Below, piece by piece: positions 45,210 through 54,603 of a stretch of DNA of 64,000 bases. Position numbers and translations under genes: made by a program. Source of the DNA: CBDDKW01 sp965230425 (GTDB taxonomy: Bacteria > Pseudomonadota > Gammaproteobacteria > UBA1113). The notes beneath the pieces are model-generated. The model was not told the DNA's origin. It did not search any database and saw nothing but the letters and a program-made list of their open reading frames with translations. Positions within the stretch are counted from its first letter, which is position 1, and the number at the start of each line of letters is the position of its first letter. The DNA lies in NCBI GenBank assembly GCA_965230425.1, contig CBDDKW010000008.1, positions 1 through 64,000 of the forward strand, written 5' to 3'.

Positions 45210-47228
45210 ATGTCTACCTTTGCTCAACTACAAATAAATAATGATGGCAAACTAGTTCTTTATGAGCTATTAGAATTGCAAACACCTGATTTACAAAAAA
45301 ATTATATGCCTTGTCATGCATACGGTTTTGCTATGGATTACTATTTTGAATTAGTGATTATCGCGAAACAAGTTATACAAGACATTATTGATAAAGCTGC
45401 GCGAATAACCCTATTTGGCACTCATGGCGAACGCTATTGGCATGGGGTAATCACCCGAGTGGAGCAGATAACGGCATATTCCCAGCAAACTGAATATCGG
45501 TTACATATGCATTCCCCCTTGTATAACTTAAGTCGCCAGCTCAAGAGTCAAGTTTTTGTCGATATTAAAATAGAGGCTTTAATCGATGAAATTTTTCAGC
45601 CTTATTTGACGCCAAAATTCCGACTCAACACTCAAATATCTTCACCGCTGAGTCAAAAAAACTATGTTCAGTACCAAGAAACGGATCTTGAGTTCCTACA
45701 GCGAGTACTTGCTGTCAATGGTTTGACGCTAGGTTTTACCCAAGGAAGAGAAGAGGTTAAAGTCCTTATAAGGGATCATCTACAAAATTTAAATAAAGAC
45801 CCCATCGATTTGCATTTTCAAACCGCGCATCAACTCATACATGATTCTGCAGTTATTTATAAGGTGCACCAACAGCGTGCGTTAATCTCTGAACATTATC
45901 ACTTACGCAGTTATTCTGCCTTTGTTGAACAGCAACCTACAGAAGAAAACATACAGATCAATGAACCAGCATACGGTCATTGGATAACTATAGATAACAG
46001 CATGGACAATACAGCTCTTAGAAAGGAGTACTTACGCATATTAACACAAGGTATGCAGTGGCAGTCCAACACTTGTACAGCAATAAGTCTAGATAGCCGA
46101 TTAGATTTAAATTCTGTGATTAGGATTAAAGAACACCCAATATCCAGCATGAATGGTCAATATAGAGTCATTCAGTGTCAATTTAAAGCTGACTTTCGTC
46201 AGGGCCAGCACTGTTCACAATACAAACAACATGCTAAATCTCATTCCGACTTTCAAACACAACTATTACTTATCCCAGCAGCGGTACCCTTCAAGTTACC
46301 TATACGTCAGCCATGTCATTCGGGGTTTTGGACGGGTGTGGTTGAGGGAGCTGAAACAAATTTACCCTATATTGATGACCAGGGTTGTTACCGTATTCGC
46401 TATGATTTTGATGAACGTCGATCAGCTCATACTCAAGCAAGCCCAGCGACGCCTATGTTACAAACTCATGCAGGTGATCATCAGGGACAACACTTTCCTC
46501 TTTACCCAGGAACGCGCGTGGTGCTTGCTGCAGAGCAGGGTGATTTAACCCAGCCTATTATTGTGGGAGTTTTGGCGAATACGCCTTGTTTAGTTACTCA
46601 AGAAAACGCCCAAGAACACATCATTAAAACCAGCTCGGGACATGCCTTAATAATGAATGAGAGGGGACTCCAATGTTCCAGTGCAAAGCAACAACATCAT
46701 TTAGCTATGGATACACAAACAAAGGCGGTGACGCTCAATTCACAGCAAGGCGATCTCACAACCAATATACAGGGATTTCAGTATTATGCTGTTGGTAATG
46801 CACTGACACTAAAAACGGATCAGAGTTATACCTTGAATGTTAAAAAAGGCTATACCGTCACAACCAGCAAGGCAAATTTACAACTAAATTCAGGGCAGGA
46901 TGTGGTATTAGCATCAAGCGAAGAACAGCGTTATATTTCGCAAACACAGAGCTTAAGCTTTAAAAGTCACTGCGAGCACTCATGGGTAGCAAAACAAAAT
47001 ATAGACCTTTGTGCCCACAGAGCTAAAGTGGATATTGCAGCAAAGAATATAAATTATGCTGCAAATAAGCTGTATATCAAAACTAAAAAGACGATTAGGC
47101 TGGTAGTGGGAAATAGCCAAATTATCTTAGATGAGCATGGTACAGTGCGGATCACAAGCAAAGACATTACTCTCAGTGGAACGGTTGCTGGTTTACAAGG
47201 TAACCTGATTAGTTTTGCTAAGGCATAA
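45210..47228 (+). CDS. VgrG/TssI-type spike protein (type VI secretion or related), orphan
   Basis: The 672-residue protein follows the VgrG plan. A gp27-like N-terminal half has HAYGFAMDYYFELVIIAKQV, RLHMHSPLYNLSRQLKSQVF and the diagnostic NYVQYQETDLEFLQRVLAVN. A gp5-like OB-fold part (residues about 370-470) has YRIRYDFDERRSAHTQASPA and FPLYPGTRVVLAAEQGDLTQ with PIIVGVLAN. A repetitive beta-helix tail (about 475-670) has repeats such as KAVTLNSQQGDLTTNIQG and KVDIAAKNINYAANKLYIKT. No added effector domain is visible after the needle. It lies between recF and gyrB with no other secretion genes in the window, so it should rely on an apparatus encoded elsewhere. Confidence 0.87.
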   Translation: MSTFAQLQINNDGKLVLYELLELQTPDLQKNYMPCHAYGFAMDYYFELVIIAKQVIQDIIDKAARITLFGTHGERYWHGVITRVEQITAYSQQTEYRLHMHSPLYNLSRQLKSQVFVDIKIEALIDEIFQPYLTPKFRLNTQISSPLSQKNYVQYQETDLEFLQRVLAVNGLTLGFTQGREEVKVLIRDHLQNLNKDPIDLHFQTAHQLIHDSAVIYKVHQQRALISEHYHLRSYSAFVEQQPTEENIQINEPAYGHWITIDNSMDNTALRKEYLRILTQGMQWQSNTCTAISLDSRLDLNSVIRIKEHPISSMNGQYRVIQCQFKADFRQGQHCSQYKQHAKSHSDFQTQLLLIPAAVPFKLPIRQPCHSGFWTGVVEGAETNLPYIDDQGCYRIRYDFDERRSAHTQASPATPMLQTHAGDHQGQHFPLYPGTRVVLAAEQGDLTQPIIVGVLANTPCLVTQENAQEHIIKTSSGHALIMNERGLQCSSAKQQHHLAMDTQTKAVTLNSQQGDLTTNIQGFQYYAVGNALTLKTDQSYTLNVKKGYTVTTSKANLQLNSGQDVVLASSEEQRYISQTQSLSFKSHCEHSWVAKQNIDLCAHRAKVDIAAKNINYAANKLYIKTKKTIRLVVGNSQIILDEHGTVRITSKDITLSGTVAGLQGNLISFAKA

Positions 47229-47285
47229 TCAGTCTGTTGAGTCTATAGCGTATCGATATGTTCTCATGATTATTGAGCAAAAATC

Positions 47286-47314
47286 CTGTCTAAATCGCTC
47301 AAAAAGTGTATAAT
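47286..47314 (+). promoter_or_regulatory. Probable gyrB promoter
   Basis: TATAAT at 47309-47314 is a perfect -10 element; CTGTCT at 47286-47291 is a weak -35 with a 17-base spacer. It lies 29 bases before the gyrB ATG, after the vgrG gene, so gyrB need not depend on read-through from recF or vgrG. Confidence 0.65.
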
Positions 47315-47342
47315 ATACACCGCGAATATGTGGAGCAATTAT

Positions 47343-49760
47343 ATGAATCAAGAGACAGCTTACGACTCATCAAATATTAAAGTTTTGCGCGGTTTAGATG
47401 CCGTACGCAAGCGTCCCGGTATGTATATTGGTGATACAGACGATGGTACCGGCTTGCACCATATGGTTTTTGAAGTTGTCGATAACTCCATTGATGAAGC
47501 CTTAGCGGGTCATTGTTCTCATATCAAGGTCACTATCCACCATGATGAATCTATCACCGTGCGTGATGATGGACGCGGTATCCCCGTGGATATCCACCCT
47601 GAAGAGGGGCGTTCTGCTGCAGAAGTGATTATGACAGTACTGCATGCTGGCGGTAAGTTTGATGATAACTCCTATAAAGTCTCTGGTGGTTTACATGGTG
47701 TGGGTGTGTCAGTAGTAAATGCGCTCTCAGATAAATTACACTTAACCATACGTCGTGATGGTAAGCTACATGAACAACACTATCATTTAGGTGTACCACA
47801 GGCACCATTAGCCGTGGTTAGTGAGACAGAAAATACTGGCACCGAAATTCATTTTAAACCCAGCGCTGATATTTTTACGAATATTGAATTCCATTACGAT
47901 ATTCTTGCTAAGCGTTTCCGCGAATTATCATTTTTAAATCCAGGGATTTGTATTGAACTCATTGATGAACGCAGCGGCAAATCTGAAACGTTCCAATATG
48001 AAGGCGGCATACGTTCCTTCGTTGAACATCTTAACCGTAATAAAACCCCCATCATTGATAAAGTATTTCATTTTTCAACACAAAAGGATGGGATCACTGT
48101 CGATGTTGCGATGCAGTGGAATGACAGCTTCCAAGAAAATATTTTTTGTTTTACCAATAATATCCCGCAGCGTGATGGTGGTACCCACTTAGCCGGTTTT
48201 CGTGGTGCTTTAACACGGACTTTAAATTCCTTTATTGATAAAGAAGGCCTAGCAAAGAAAAGTAAAGTCTCCACAACGGGTGATGATGCGCGTGAAGGTT
48301 TAACTGCAGTATTATCTGTTAAGGTTCCCGATCCTAAATTTTCATCGCAAACAAAAGATAAATTAGTTTCGTCTGAGGTGAAACCCATTGTTGAATCAAC
48401 TATGGGAGAAAAGCTCAGTGAATTCCTTTTAGAGAATCCTAAACATGCAAAAGCTGTGGTGATGAAAATCATTGATGCGGCAAGAGCACGAGAGGCTGCG
48501 CGTAAGGCGCGTGAAATGACGCGCCGTAAGGGTGCGCTGGATGTGGCAGGTTTACCGGGTAAATTAGCCGATTGCCAAGAAAAAGATCCGGCACTGTCTG
48601 AGATATTCCTAGTGGAGGGTGATTCAGCGGGCGGTTCTGCAAAGCAGGGGCGCGATCGTAAGGCACAAGCGATTCTACCTTTGAAAGGTAAAATCCTTAA
48701 TGTAGAAAAAGCTCGCTTCGATAAGATGTTGTCCTCTGCTGAAGTAGGTACATTAATTACCGCATTAGGTTGTGGTATCGGGCGAGAGGAATTCGATCCG
48801 GATAAATTGCGTTATCATAAGATTATCATTATGACTGACGCGGATGTGGATGGTTCGCATATTCGTACTTTGTTACTGACCTTCTTCTATCGGCAGATGC
48901 CTGAAATACTTGAACGCGGTCATATTTACATTGCTCAACCACCTTTATACAAGGTGAAAAAAGGTAAGCAAGAGCGCTATGTGCGTGATGATGATGAGTT
49001 ACATGAATATTTAGTACAAATTGCCATTGAAAAAGCAGCGCTATATCCAGGTGAAAATGTTCCCGCTATTAATGGTTTAGCGCTAGAAAACTTAGTGAAT
49101 CATCACTATAAAGTAACAACTATCATCGAACGAATGAGTCGAATTTTCCCCGAAGAAATGTTACAGCGATTAGTGTATATGCCAAGACTAGAAGCCGAGC
49201 AACTAACTAAGCGTGATGATATTGAACACTGGACGCAAGAATTGCATACGCGTTTACAAGAATGTCAGCAAAATGGTACACGTTATCAAGTCTCCATTGA
49301 AGAAGATCCTGAGCGTTCTATTTACCATCCTGTGCTGGAAGTACGAGTGCATGGAGCAAGTTCACGCTATGATTTCAGCCAAGAATTTTTTGGCAGTAAA
49401 GAATATGAGTTAATCGCAGAGCTTGGGCAAAAGTTACAAGGTTTACTTGAAGCGGGGGCGTATATTGAGCGAGGCGAGCGTAAACAAGAAATCAATAACT
49501 TCGAAGAAGCCGTGGATTGGCTCATGGTTGAAGCTAAAAAAGGTCAAACAATACAGCGTTATAAAGGTTTAGGTGAGATGAACCCTGATCAATTATGGGA
49601 AACCACCATGGATCCTGAGACGCGGCGTTTACTGCAAGTGACCATTGAAGATGCTGTCTCTGCAGATCAAATATTTACCACTCTCATGGGCGATCAAGTA
49701 GAGCCTCGACGGGAGTTTATTGAGGAAAATGCTCTTTCAGCATCAAATATTGATGTTTAA
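47343..49760 (+). CDS. gyrB: DNA gyrase subunit B
   Basis: The 805-residue protein has the GHKL ATPase (VRKRPGMYIGDTDDGTGLHH and GGLHGVGVSVVNALSD), the transducer, the TOPRIM region (EIFLVEGDSAGGSAKQGRD, then DADVDGSHIRTLLLTFFYRQ) and a gammaproteobacterial-type insert before QRYKGLGEMNPDQLWETTMD. I chose the ATG at 47343, preceded by GTGGAGC at about eight bases, over the upstream ATG at 47328. With GyrA it introduces negative supercoils. It is displaced from recF by the vgrG gene. Confidence 0.98.
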   Translation: MNQETAYDSSNIKVLRGLDAVRKRPGMYIGDTDDGTGLHHMVFEVVDNSIDEALAGHCSHIKVTIHHDESITVRDDGRGIPVDIHPEEGRSAAEVIMTVLHAGGKFDDNSYKVSGGLHGVGVSVVNALSDKLHLTIRRDGKLHEQHYHLGVPQAPLAVVSETENTGTEIHFKPSADIFTNIEFHYDILAKRFRELSFLNPGICIELIDERSGKSETFQYEGGIRSFVEHLNRNKTPIIDKVFHFSTQKDGITVDVAMQWNDSFQENIFCFTNNIPQRDGGTHLAGFRGALTRTLNSFIDKEGLAKKSKVSTTGDDAREGLTAVLSVKVPDPKFSSQTKDKLVSSEVKPIVESTMGEKLSEFLLENPKHAKAVVMKIIDAARAREAARKAREMTRRKGALDVAGLPGKLADCQEKDPALSEIFLVEGDSAGGSAKQGRDRKAQAILPLKGKILNVEKARFDKMLSSAEVGTLITALGCGIGREEFDPDKLRYHKIIIMTDADVDGSHIRTLLLTFFYRQMPEILERGHIYIAQPPLYKVKKGKQERYVRDDDELHEYLVQIAIEKAALYPGENVPAINGLALENLVNHHYKVTTIIERMSRIFPEEMLQRLVYMPRLEAEQLTKRDDIEHWTQELHTRLQECQQNGTRYQVSIEEDPERSIYHPVLEVRVHGASSRYDFSQEFFGSKEYELIAELGQKLQGLLEAGAYIERGERKQEINNFEEAVDWLMVEAKKGQTIQRYKGLGEMNPDQLWETTMDPETRRLLQVTIEDAVSADQIFTTLMGDQVEPRREFIEENALSASNIDV

Positions 49761-49826
49761 TTAAATTTTTCTTGCTTTCTGAATAATTCTGTCTTATCCT
49801 TTCTATTGAAAAGGGAGGATAGAATT

Positions 49827-50213
49827 ATGTACCCACAAAAACAATATGCTGAGAATCCTGAAGGTGCTAACAACGAAGAAGTTCTACGTAAAGCTCTTTT
49901 AAGAGTTGGGACTTTATTAGATATTTCTCGTAGCGAAATGACCCAGATATTAGGCGTCAGTGAGGCAACGCTAAGCCGTTTTTATAATCATAAAACTGTG
50001 TTTGACCCACAAAGTAAGCAAGGTGAACTTGCTTTGATATTGATCCGCCTGTATCAATGCCTGGTAGATTTGCTGGGAGATAAACCGCTGTTATGCCAAC
50101 AGTGGCTTCGCAGTCATAATGATTATTTCGCTCAAGCACCCATAGAAGCCATTAAACACGTTGATGGTTTAATGAATGTTGTGCGCTATCTTGAAGCCAT
50201 GAGTGCCAAGTAG
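49827..50213 (+). CDS. Xre/MbcA/ParS-type antitoxin
   Basis: The 128-residue protein starts at an ATG ten bases after GGGAGG. Residues about 25-60 form a helix-turn-helix (LLDISRSEMTQILGVSEATL), and the C-terminal half (ELALILIRLYQCLVDLLGDK and QQWLRSHNDYFAQAPIEAI) matches the DUF2384 toxin-binding domain of Xre-MbcA-ParS antitoxins. It lies 28 bases before a RES-domain gene, the normal antitoxin-first order. Confidence 0.88.
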   Translation: MYPQKQYAENPEGANNEEVLRKALLRVGTLLDISRSEMTQILGVSEATLSRFYNHKTVFDPQSKQGELALILIRLYQCLVDLLGDKPLLCQQWLRSHNDYFAQAPIEAIKHVDGLMNVVRYLEAMSAK

Positions 50214-50241
50214 CATATATAACTGAATATGGGAGTGCATT

Positions 50242-50964
50242 ATGCAAAAGAGTATTTGGCAAGCCTGCCAAGGACAGCAACATATTGTCGATTTATCAAC
50301 AACTGCCTGGCGAACCGTTGCCAGTGAGAGCGAACATGCAACGCGACGACTTGTAGACAGTGAATTAGAAAGTGATTTACTCAATACCATGCTTGCCAAA
50401 GTAAAAACACGCCTATGTCCATTTAAAGATATGGATAAATTACATTACCTATTACGTAAACCCTTCAGAACTCCGCCATTAAGGCATGGTTCTCGTTTTG
50501 GTACCGAGTATGACTGTGGGATTTGGTATGGTTCTAGCGAGTACTTAACTACATTTTACGAATTTATTCACTATCGTAGATTATTCATGCAACACACACA
50601 AGCGCCTATTGTTTACTTAGAAATTATGACGACGGTATTCTCTGTTCCTATTCTTAGTGCACGCGCTTTGGATTTAACGCAATCGGCCTTTCAAGATTAC
50701 CACGATGTTATTGTACACCCAGATGATTACCAAGGGACTCAGCAGCTAGGAAAATCTATTCGTTTAGCTGAGATTGAAACAGTTGTATATCCTTCGGCTA
50801 GGCAACAACATGGTACAAATATAGCAGTCTTTACTCCCGTTGCATTTACCCAATCATATCCACAGGAATTACAAAGTTGGCGGTGTGTTATCAGAAATAA
50901 TGAAGCGGTATTTTGTCGCGATACCCCGCAGGGTTATGAAAAACATGTTTGTATATACCCATAA
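50242..50964 (+). CDS. RES-domain toxin
   Basis: The 240-residue protein has the RES fold signature: an early Arg in TTAWRTVASESEH, then PPLRHGSRFGTEYDCGIWYG and SSEYLTTFYEFIHYRRLF, with the conserved Arg, Glu and Tyr positions. RES toxins such as MbcT and ParT consume NAD+ or modify metabolic enzymes by ADP-ribosylation; which applies here cannot be told. It is paired with the antitoxin gene immediately upstream. At 240 residues it is longer than the ~160-residue minimal type, mainly by an N-terminal extension of about 80 residues. Confidence 0.88.
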   Translation: MQKSIWQACQGQQHIVDLSTTAWRTVASESEHATRRLVDSELESDLLNTMLAKVKTRLCPFKDMDKLHYLLRKPFRTPPLRHGSRFGTEYDCGIWYGSSEYLTTFYEFIHYRRLFMQHTQAPIVYLEIMTTVFSVPILSARALDLTQSAFQDYHDVIVHPDDYQGTQQLGKSIRLAEIETVVYPSARQQHGTNIAVFTPVAFTQSYPQELQSWRCVIRNNEAVFCRDTPQGYEKHVCIYP

Positions 50965-51097
50965 CTCCACATATTTAGGGTTTTATAGAGCAGGGATGTT
51001 TTCTTGGTCAAGTTTTATCTTTGTTACTGCCGCTGAGATCACTAGTACTTGCGCTGAGGTTACTTATAATTATATCGGGTTTATTCGTACTTGGTTG

Positions 51098-51523
51098 TTA
51101 GTCATGATCTTTAAATTGCCTGATTTGTCGGCGTTGTTTTTTCGAAGGTCTAGTGTCAGGTGCCGGATTTGATACATTCAGTAATTTACGCTGCTGAGCC
51201 TGTTGCTGCCGGCGTTGGATGCTATCGGCTGTTTCCACATATAAGTGTTTTGCCTCACTATAAGGCCCGCGCTTATCGCTTATGCCAAGCACTTCCACTA
51301 TTAATACATCATGGCCCTTTTCTATGGTTAATAGATCGCCAAGCTGAACACTACGGCTGGGTTTAGGTTTTATTTGGTTACAGCGGATTTGGCCCTTTTC
51401 AATAGCGGCTTTAGCTAAACTGCGCTGTTTAAAAAAGCGAGCGGCCCATAGCCACACATCAAGCCTTACGGACTGCTCTGTTTGGCTGATATCGTTGCGC
51501 TCGGTGTGTTTTGCTGCTGCCAT
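51098..51523 (-). CDS. hslR: Heat-shock protein 15 homologue (S4-domain RNA-binding protein HslR)
   Basis: The 141-residue protein has an S4 RNA-binding domain with the family start VRLDVWLWAARFFKQRSLAK, then AIEKGQIRCNQIKPKPSRSV, and a basic C-terminus RPSKKQRRQIRQFKDHD. HslR binds stalled 50S subunits carrying nascent chains. Its start lies 58 bases inside the upstream ORFan gene on the same strand, an unusually long overlap that implies the two share coding sequence in different frames. Confidence 0.93.
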   Translation of the reverse strand: MAAAKHTERNDISQTEQSVRLDVWLWAARFFKQRSLAKAAIEKGQIRCNQIKPKPSRSVQLGDLLTIEKGHDVLIVEVLGISDKRGPYSEAKHLYVETADSIQRRQQQAQQRKLLNVSNPAPDTRPSKKQRRQIRQFKDHD

Positions 51524-53319
51524 TGTTCAATATAGTCTCGTAATACAGGCTCAGAATGTGAGTCTAATTGGTATGTTGTTTCAGATCCAGTACTACTATC
51601 TTTAATCGTCATTGTGCCATCTTCGTTGAGAGAGATATTTGCTAGTGGTATGGGTTGACCAAAATCGGTATCTTTTAAAGCGGGTTTAAGCTGTATCGGC
51701 TCATTAACAGAAATAATAACCCGATCTTTTCTTATCTGCTCAATGTCGATGTCGATGTCGTGAGTGAACGATTGCTCTATATATTGAGGCGAAGGTATTA
51801 TTCGCCGACAGCCTAGTAATGGTAATTTTACTCTGTACTGCTGGATGCCTGTATGAGGGGATAAGTTTTTCGTTTGTGATTGAACTGGTTCAAACCCTAA
51901 ATAAATAGAATTTTGATAACAGACAATAATAGGAAATAGACGGTCAATTTGTGTTAGCAGTAATGACTTATCATGTAAACTTTGTTCTTTTAGTCTTTGG
52001 GCTTCTTCTTTAGATGTTATTTCAGCAGTTTTCACAGCTCTTGTAGGTATCATTGGTTTAGCCAATGGCGCCTCATTTAAAGCCTTACCCTTAACTACTG
52101 ATACAGTATTCTCCGGACCTGCAGAAACGGCAGGAGGCTCATCTACATTTCCAGGGCGCTCAAATTCAGCAGGAAATAATTTTTCGACATTTTCAGTTGT
52201 CAGTTTTACAGTCTTAAACTCATAATTAGTACCGAGATGTAAGTTCATTAATTGCAATACTTGGGTTAGTGTGGAGCGAGTTGAGGCGAATATTTCAGCA
52301 GATAAAGTATGGAGGCGAAAATTATTTCGATTACTGATCCGGTTAACCGTTACTGTATTTGGTTGTACCACAGTTTCATCTACTTTTCTTGCAGAATATT
52401 TAGCAAAAAACTCTGTATTTTCTTCCAGATTTGTTGAGCAGGCGGCTCCTGTATCTGTTACTTGAATATCGTAGCCTGCTACACTTTGTAATAATGCCGC
52501 AATGAAATCTCTAGGTTGAATACTCGATGGAATATAGATAGCTGGAAGGGTATAGATATCTGTAGACCTTACTTTTTCTTTTTTAGGTACTATCTGCATT
52601 AATAATACATGGACAGAATTTTCACGGTCTTTATAAGTAATAATCAATTTAATCGGAGTTAAAGAAAATGAGGATTGATACGAAGAATATGCTTCTATCT
52701 GCTTATAAATACATGGACTGTCGTTCGTTTCCAATAGATTTAAGTTGCCCTGGAGTAAAGCTGATAAAATGAAGTTTTGTTGTTCCGTTCGGCCTTTTTT
52801 CGCATCATTACTTCTTATAATATTTATATCAATAAAAACAGAGGGAGTAAATGCTCCTGAAGGTATTTTGGCTTCAACATTAGTAAAATAATTTACATGT
52901 GAATGTTCATAAGGGATATTGAAAACATCCAATCTAATCAGATCAGAATATCCATGTTGCTCAAGATGCTGAGCAACTGACGTTAATTCTGCAAGATTAA
53001 ATAATTGGAATCCATAATGTAAATGTAATGTTTCCTCAGGATTTCCATTTTGTGTACTTATCTGAGTGGCCGTATTCAATAATGTTAAAATACCAGCAGC
53101 TTTAAATTTTTTTAAGGGAAATAGTTTAAATAAGAATTTATCTTTAATGGGTTCTCCAGTTTGCAATATACATTCTAGTGCAGTAATTTCATTATAATAT
53201 TTATTCGTTTCGTTATCTTTAATTTTTTTTCCAGTCAACCGAAGCAAGCATTGATGTCGCTTAGTATGTAAATCAAAATAAAAAATAATTAAGTGTATGT
53301 GTTTCGATTTAATAGACAT
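51466..53319 (-). CDS. Hypothetical protein (617 aa), unrecognised
   Basis: No family is recognised. The protein has no signal peptide or clear membrane segment. The first ~330 residues look like a mixed alpha/beta region (LHLHYGFQLFNLAELTSVAQ, TPSVFIDINIIRSND, LPAIYIPSSIQPRDFIAALL). Residues about 395-455 are a Pro/Ala/Glu-rich linker followed by a helix EEAQRLKEQSLHDKSLL, and the C-terminal 150 residues are again mixed. Its 3' end overlaps hslR by 58 bases. The upstream gap 53320-53476 is AT-rich and probably holds its promoter. A secreted or lineage-specific protein is possible; nothing shows it. Confidence 0.65.
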   Translation of the reverse strand: MSIKSKHIHLIIFYFDLHTKRHQCLLRLTGKKIKDNETNKYYNEITALECILQTGEPIKDKFLFKLFPLKKFKAAGILTLLNTATQISTQNGNPEETLHLHYGFQLFNLAELTSVAQHLEQHGYSDLIRLDVFNIPYEHSHVNYFTNVEAKIPSGAFTPSVFIDINIIRSNDAKKGRTEQQNFILSALLQGNLNLLETNDSPCIYKQIEAYSSYQSSFSLTPIKLIITYKDRENSVHVLLMQIVPKKEKVRSTDIYTLPAIYIPSSIQPRDFIAALLQSVAGYDIQVTDTGAACSTNLEENTEFFAKYSARKVDETVVQPNTVTVNRISNRNNFRLHTLSAEIFASTRSTLTQVLQLMNLHLGTNYEFKTVKLTTENVEKLFPAEFERPGNVDEPPAVSAGPENTVSVVKGKALNEAPLAKPMIPTRAVKTAEITSKEEAQRLKEQSLHDKSLLLTQIDRLFPIIVCYQNSIYLGFEPVQSQTKNLSPHTGIQQYRVKLPLLGCRRIIPSPQYIEQSFTHDIDIDIEQIRKDRVIISVNEPIQLKPALKDTDFGQPIPLANISLNEDGTMTIKDSSTGSETTYQLDSHSEPVLRDYIEQWQQQNTPSATISAKQSSP

Positions 53320-53476
53320 AATATTGCGCTCGTTATTTTTAATTATGTAGTTATTGATAGTCTGTATTTATAACCTAGAAATTATTTTCATGGATTAACG
53401 ATACTTATTGTTTATTAAAAAATACCGGTAAATTTACGGTGTTTAAATCGTCAGATAACTTCATATAGTTATTTTT

Positions 53477-54193
53477 TTATTTTCGCATCAGTTTTGCTAA
53501 TAACAGTCCTAATTCAAATAAACCATAAATAGGTAAAGCTAAGCTTATTTGAGAGAGTATATCCGGTGGTGTTAATACCATACCCAGAATGAAAGCACTG
53601 ACGATAACATAAGGTCTGGCTTTGTTCAATGACTGAGCGTCTACAATATTTAACATAACCAACGTAAAGACTATCACAGGTACTTCAAATGCTAAGCCAA
53701 AAGCTAAGGTTAATTTTAAAATTAAATCTAAATAATGCTGTATATCAGGCATTACAGTGACCCCCGTCGGAGCAATATGAATAAAAAATTGATAAAGTAG
53801 CGGCAAAACGATGAAATAAGCAAAACTAATACCTAAATAAAATAAGCCGATACAACTTAGTAATAAGGGCCAAGCGAAGCGTTGTTCGGTAGGCTGTAAA
53901 CCAGGCCCAATGAACTGCCATAATTGAAATAAGATGAAAGGCATCGCTGCAAAAATAGCGAGATAAAAGCTTAATTTTAACGGTGCGGTGAATGTTGCCG
54001 TTAATTTAGTTGCAATTAATTGGCCATTGTGAGGTAAGTGATTTAATAAGGGTGTCGCAATGTGAGTATATAAGTTACTTGAATAGTAAATGAAAATCGC
54101 AAAAAACAATAATAATATCAGTACACAGCGTAGTAATCGGCTACGTAGTTCCAACAGATGGGGCAGATGGTTATTCTGAGTGATGTCTGTCAT
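53477..54193 (-). CDS. tatC: Sec-independent protein translocase TatC
   Basis: The 238-residue protein has six membrane segments and the TatC features LPHLLELRSRLLRCVLILLL at the N-terminus and FAYFIVLPLLYQFF and FGLAFEVPVIVFTLVML later. It is the signal-peptide receptor of the twin-arginine pathway. I chose the ATG at 54193 (MTDITQNNHLPHL), overlapping tatB by 23 bases, rather than a start 38 codons further upstream that would be read mostly through tatB. Confidence 0.96.
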   Translation of the reverse strand: MTDITQNNHLPHLLELRSRLLRCVLILLLFFAIFIYYSSNLYTHIATPLLNHLPHNGQLIATKLTATFTAPLKLSFYLAIFAAMPFILFQLWQFIGPGLQPTEQRFAWPLLLSCIGLFYLGISFAYFIVLPLLYQFFIHIAPTGVTVMPDIQHYLDLILKLTLAFGLAFEVPVIVFTLVMLNIVDAQSLNKARPYVIVSAFILGMVLTPPDILSQISLALPIYGLFELGLLLAKLMRK

Positions 54194-54401
54194 CTGTGTC
54201 ATCCTTGACGTCATTTTTTGAAGTCTGCTCATCTTGAGCAATGGTTTGTTCCATGTCTGCTTTAATGGCTTTCCAACTGTTACGGCCATAGCGTAGCCAA
54301 CGGCCAAGTGTTCGTGCTAAGTCTGGTAATTGCTTAGGGCCTATAACAAGTAGGGCCACTAATAATACTAAACCAATTTCCCATATACTAAAATCAAACA
54401 T
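54171..54401 (-). CDS. tatB: Sec-independent protein translocase TatB
   Basis: The 76-residue protein starts MFDFSIWEIGLVLLVALLVI and continues GPKQLPDLARTLGRWLRYGR: one membrane helix, a Gly-Pro hinge and an amphipathic helix, with the Glu at position 8 typical of TatB. The acidic tail is short compared with the enteric protein. It lies between tatA and tatC. Confidence 0.93.
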   Translation of the reverse strand: MFDFSIWEIGLVLLVALLVIGPKQLPDLARTLGRWLRYGRNSWKAIKADMEQTIAQDEQTSKNDVKDDTDDRHHSE

Positions 54402-54406
54402 GAGGA

Positions 54407-54589
54407 CTATTGTGCCTTGGGCTCATCATCTTTTGATGCAGGTTTTTCTTCCTCTAAACCTTTGCGAAAGCTTTTGATAGCCGCACCCAAATCATGGCCA
54501 AGTGAACGGATCCGTTTAGTGCCAAAGAGTAATAAAACGATCACTAATATTAAAATCAGTGAGCCAGGTCCTATTCCGCTGATCCCCAT
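54407..54589 (-). CDS. tatA: Sec-independent protein translocase TatA
   Basis: The 60-residue protein has one membrane helix then LLLFGTKRIRSLGHDLGAAI and KSFRKGLEEEK, the FG hinge and amphipathic helix of TatA. The ATG at 54589 is eight bases after AAGGAG; an in-frame ATG two codons earlier is too close to that site. It forms the translocation pore with TatBC. Confidence 0.93.
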   Translation of the reverse strand: MGISGIGPGSLILILVIVLLLFGTKRIRSLGHDLGAAIKSFRKGLEEEKPASKDDEPKAQ

Positions 54590-54603
54590 ATGCATCTCTC
54601 CTT

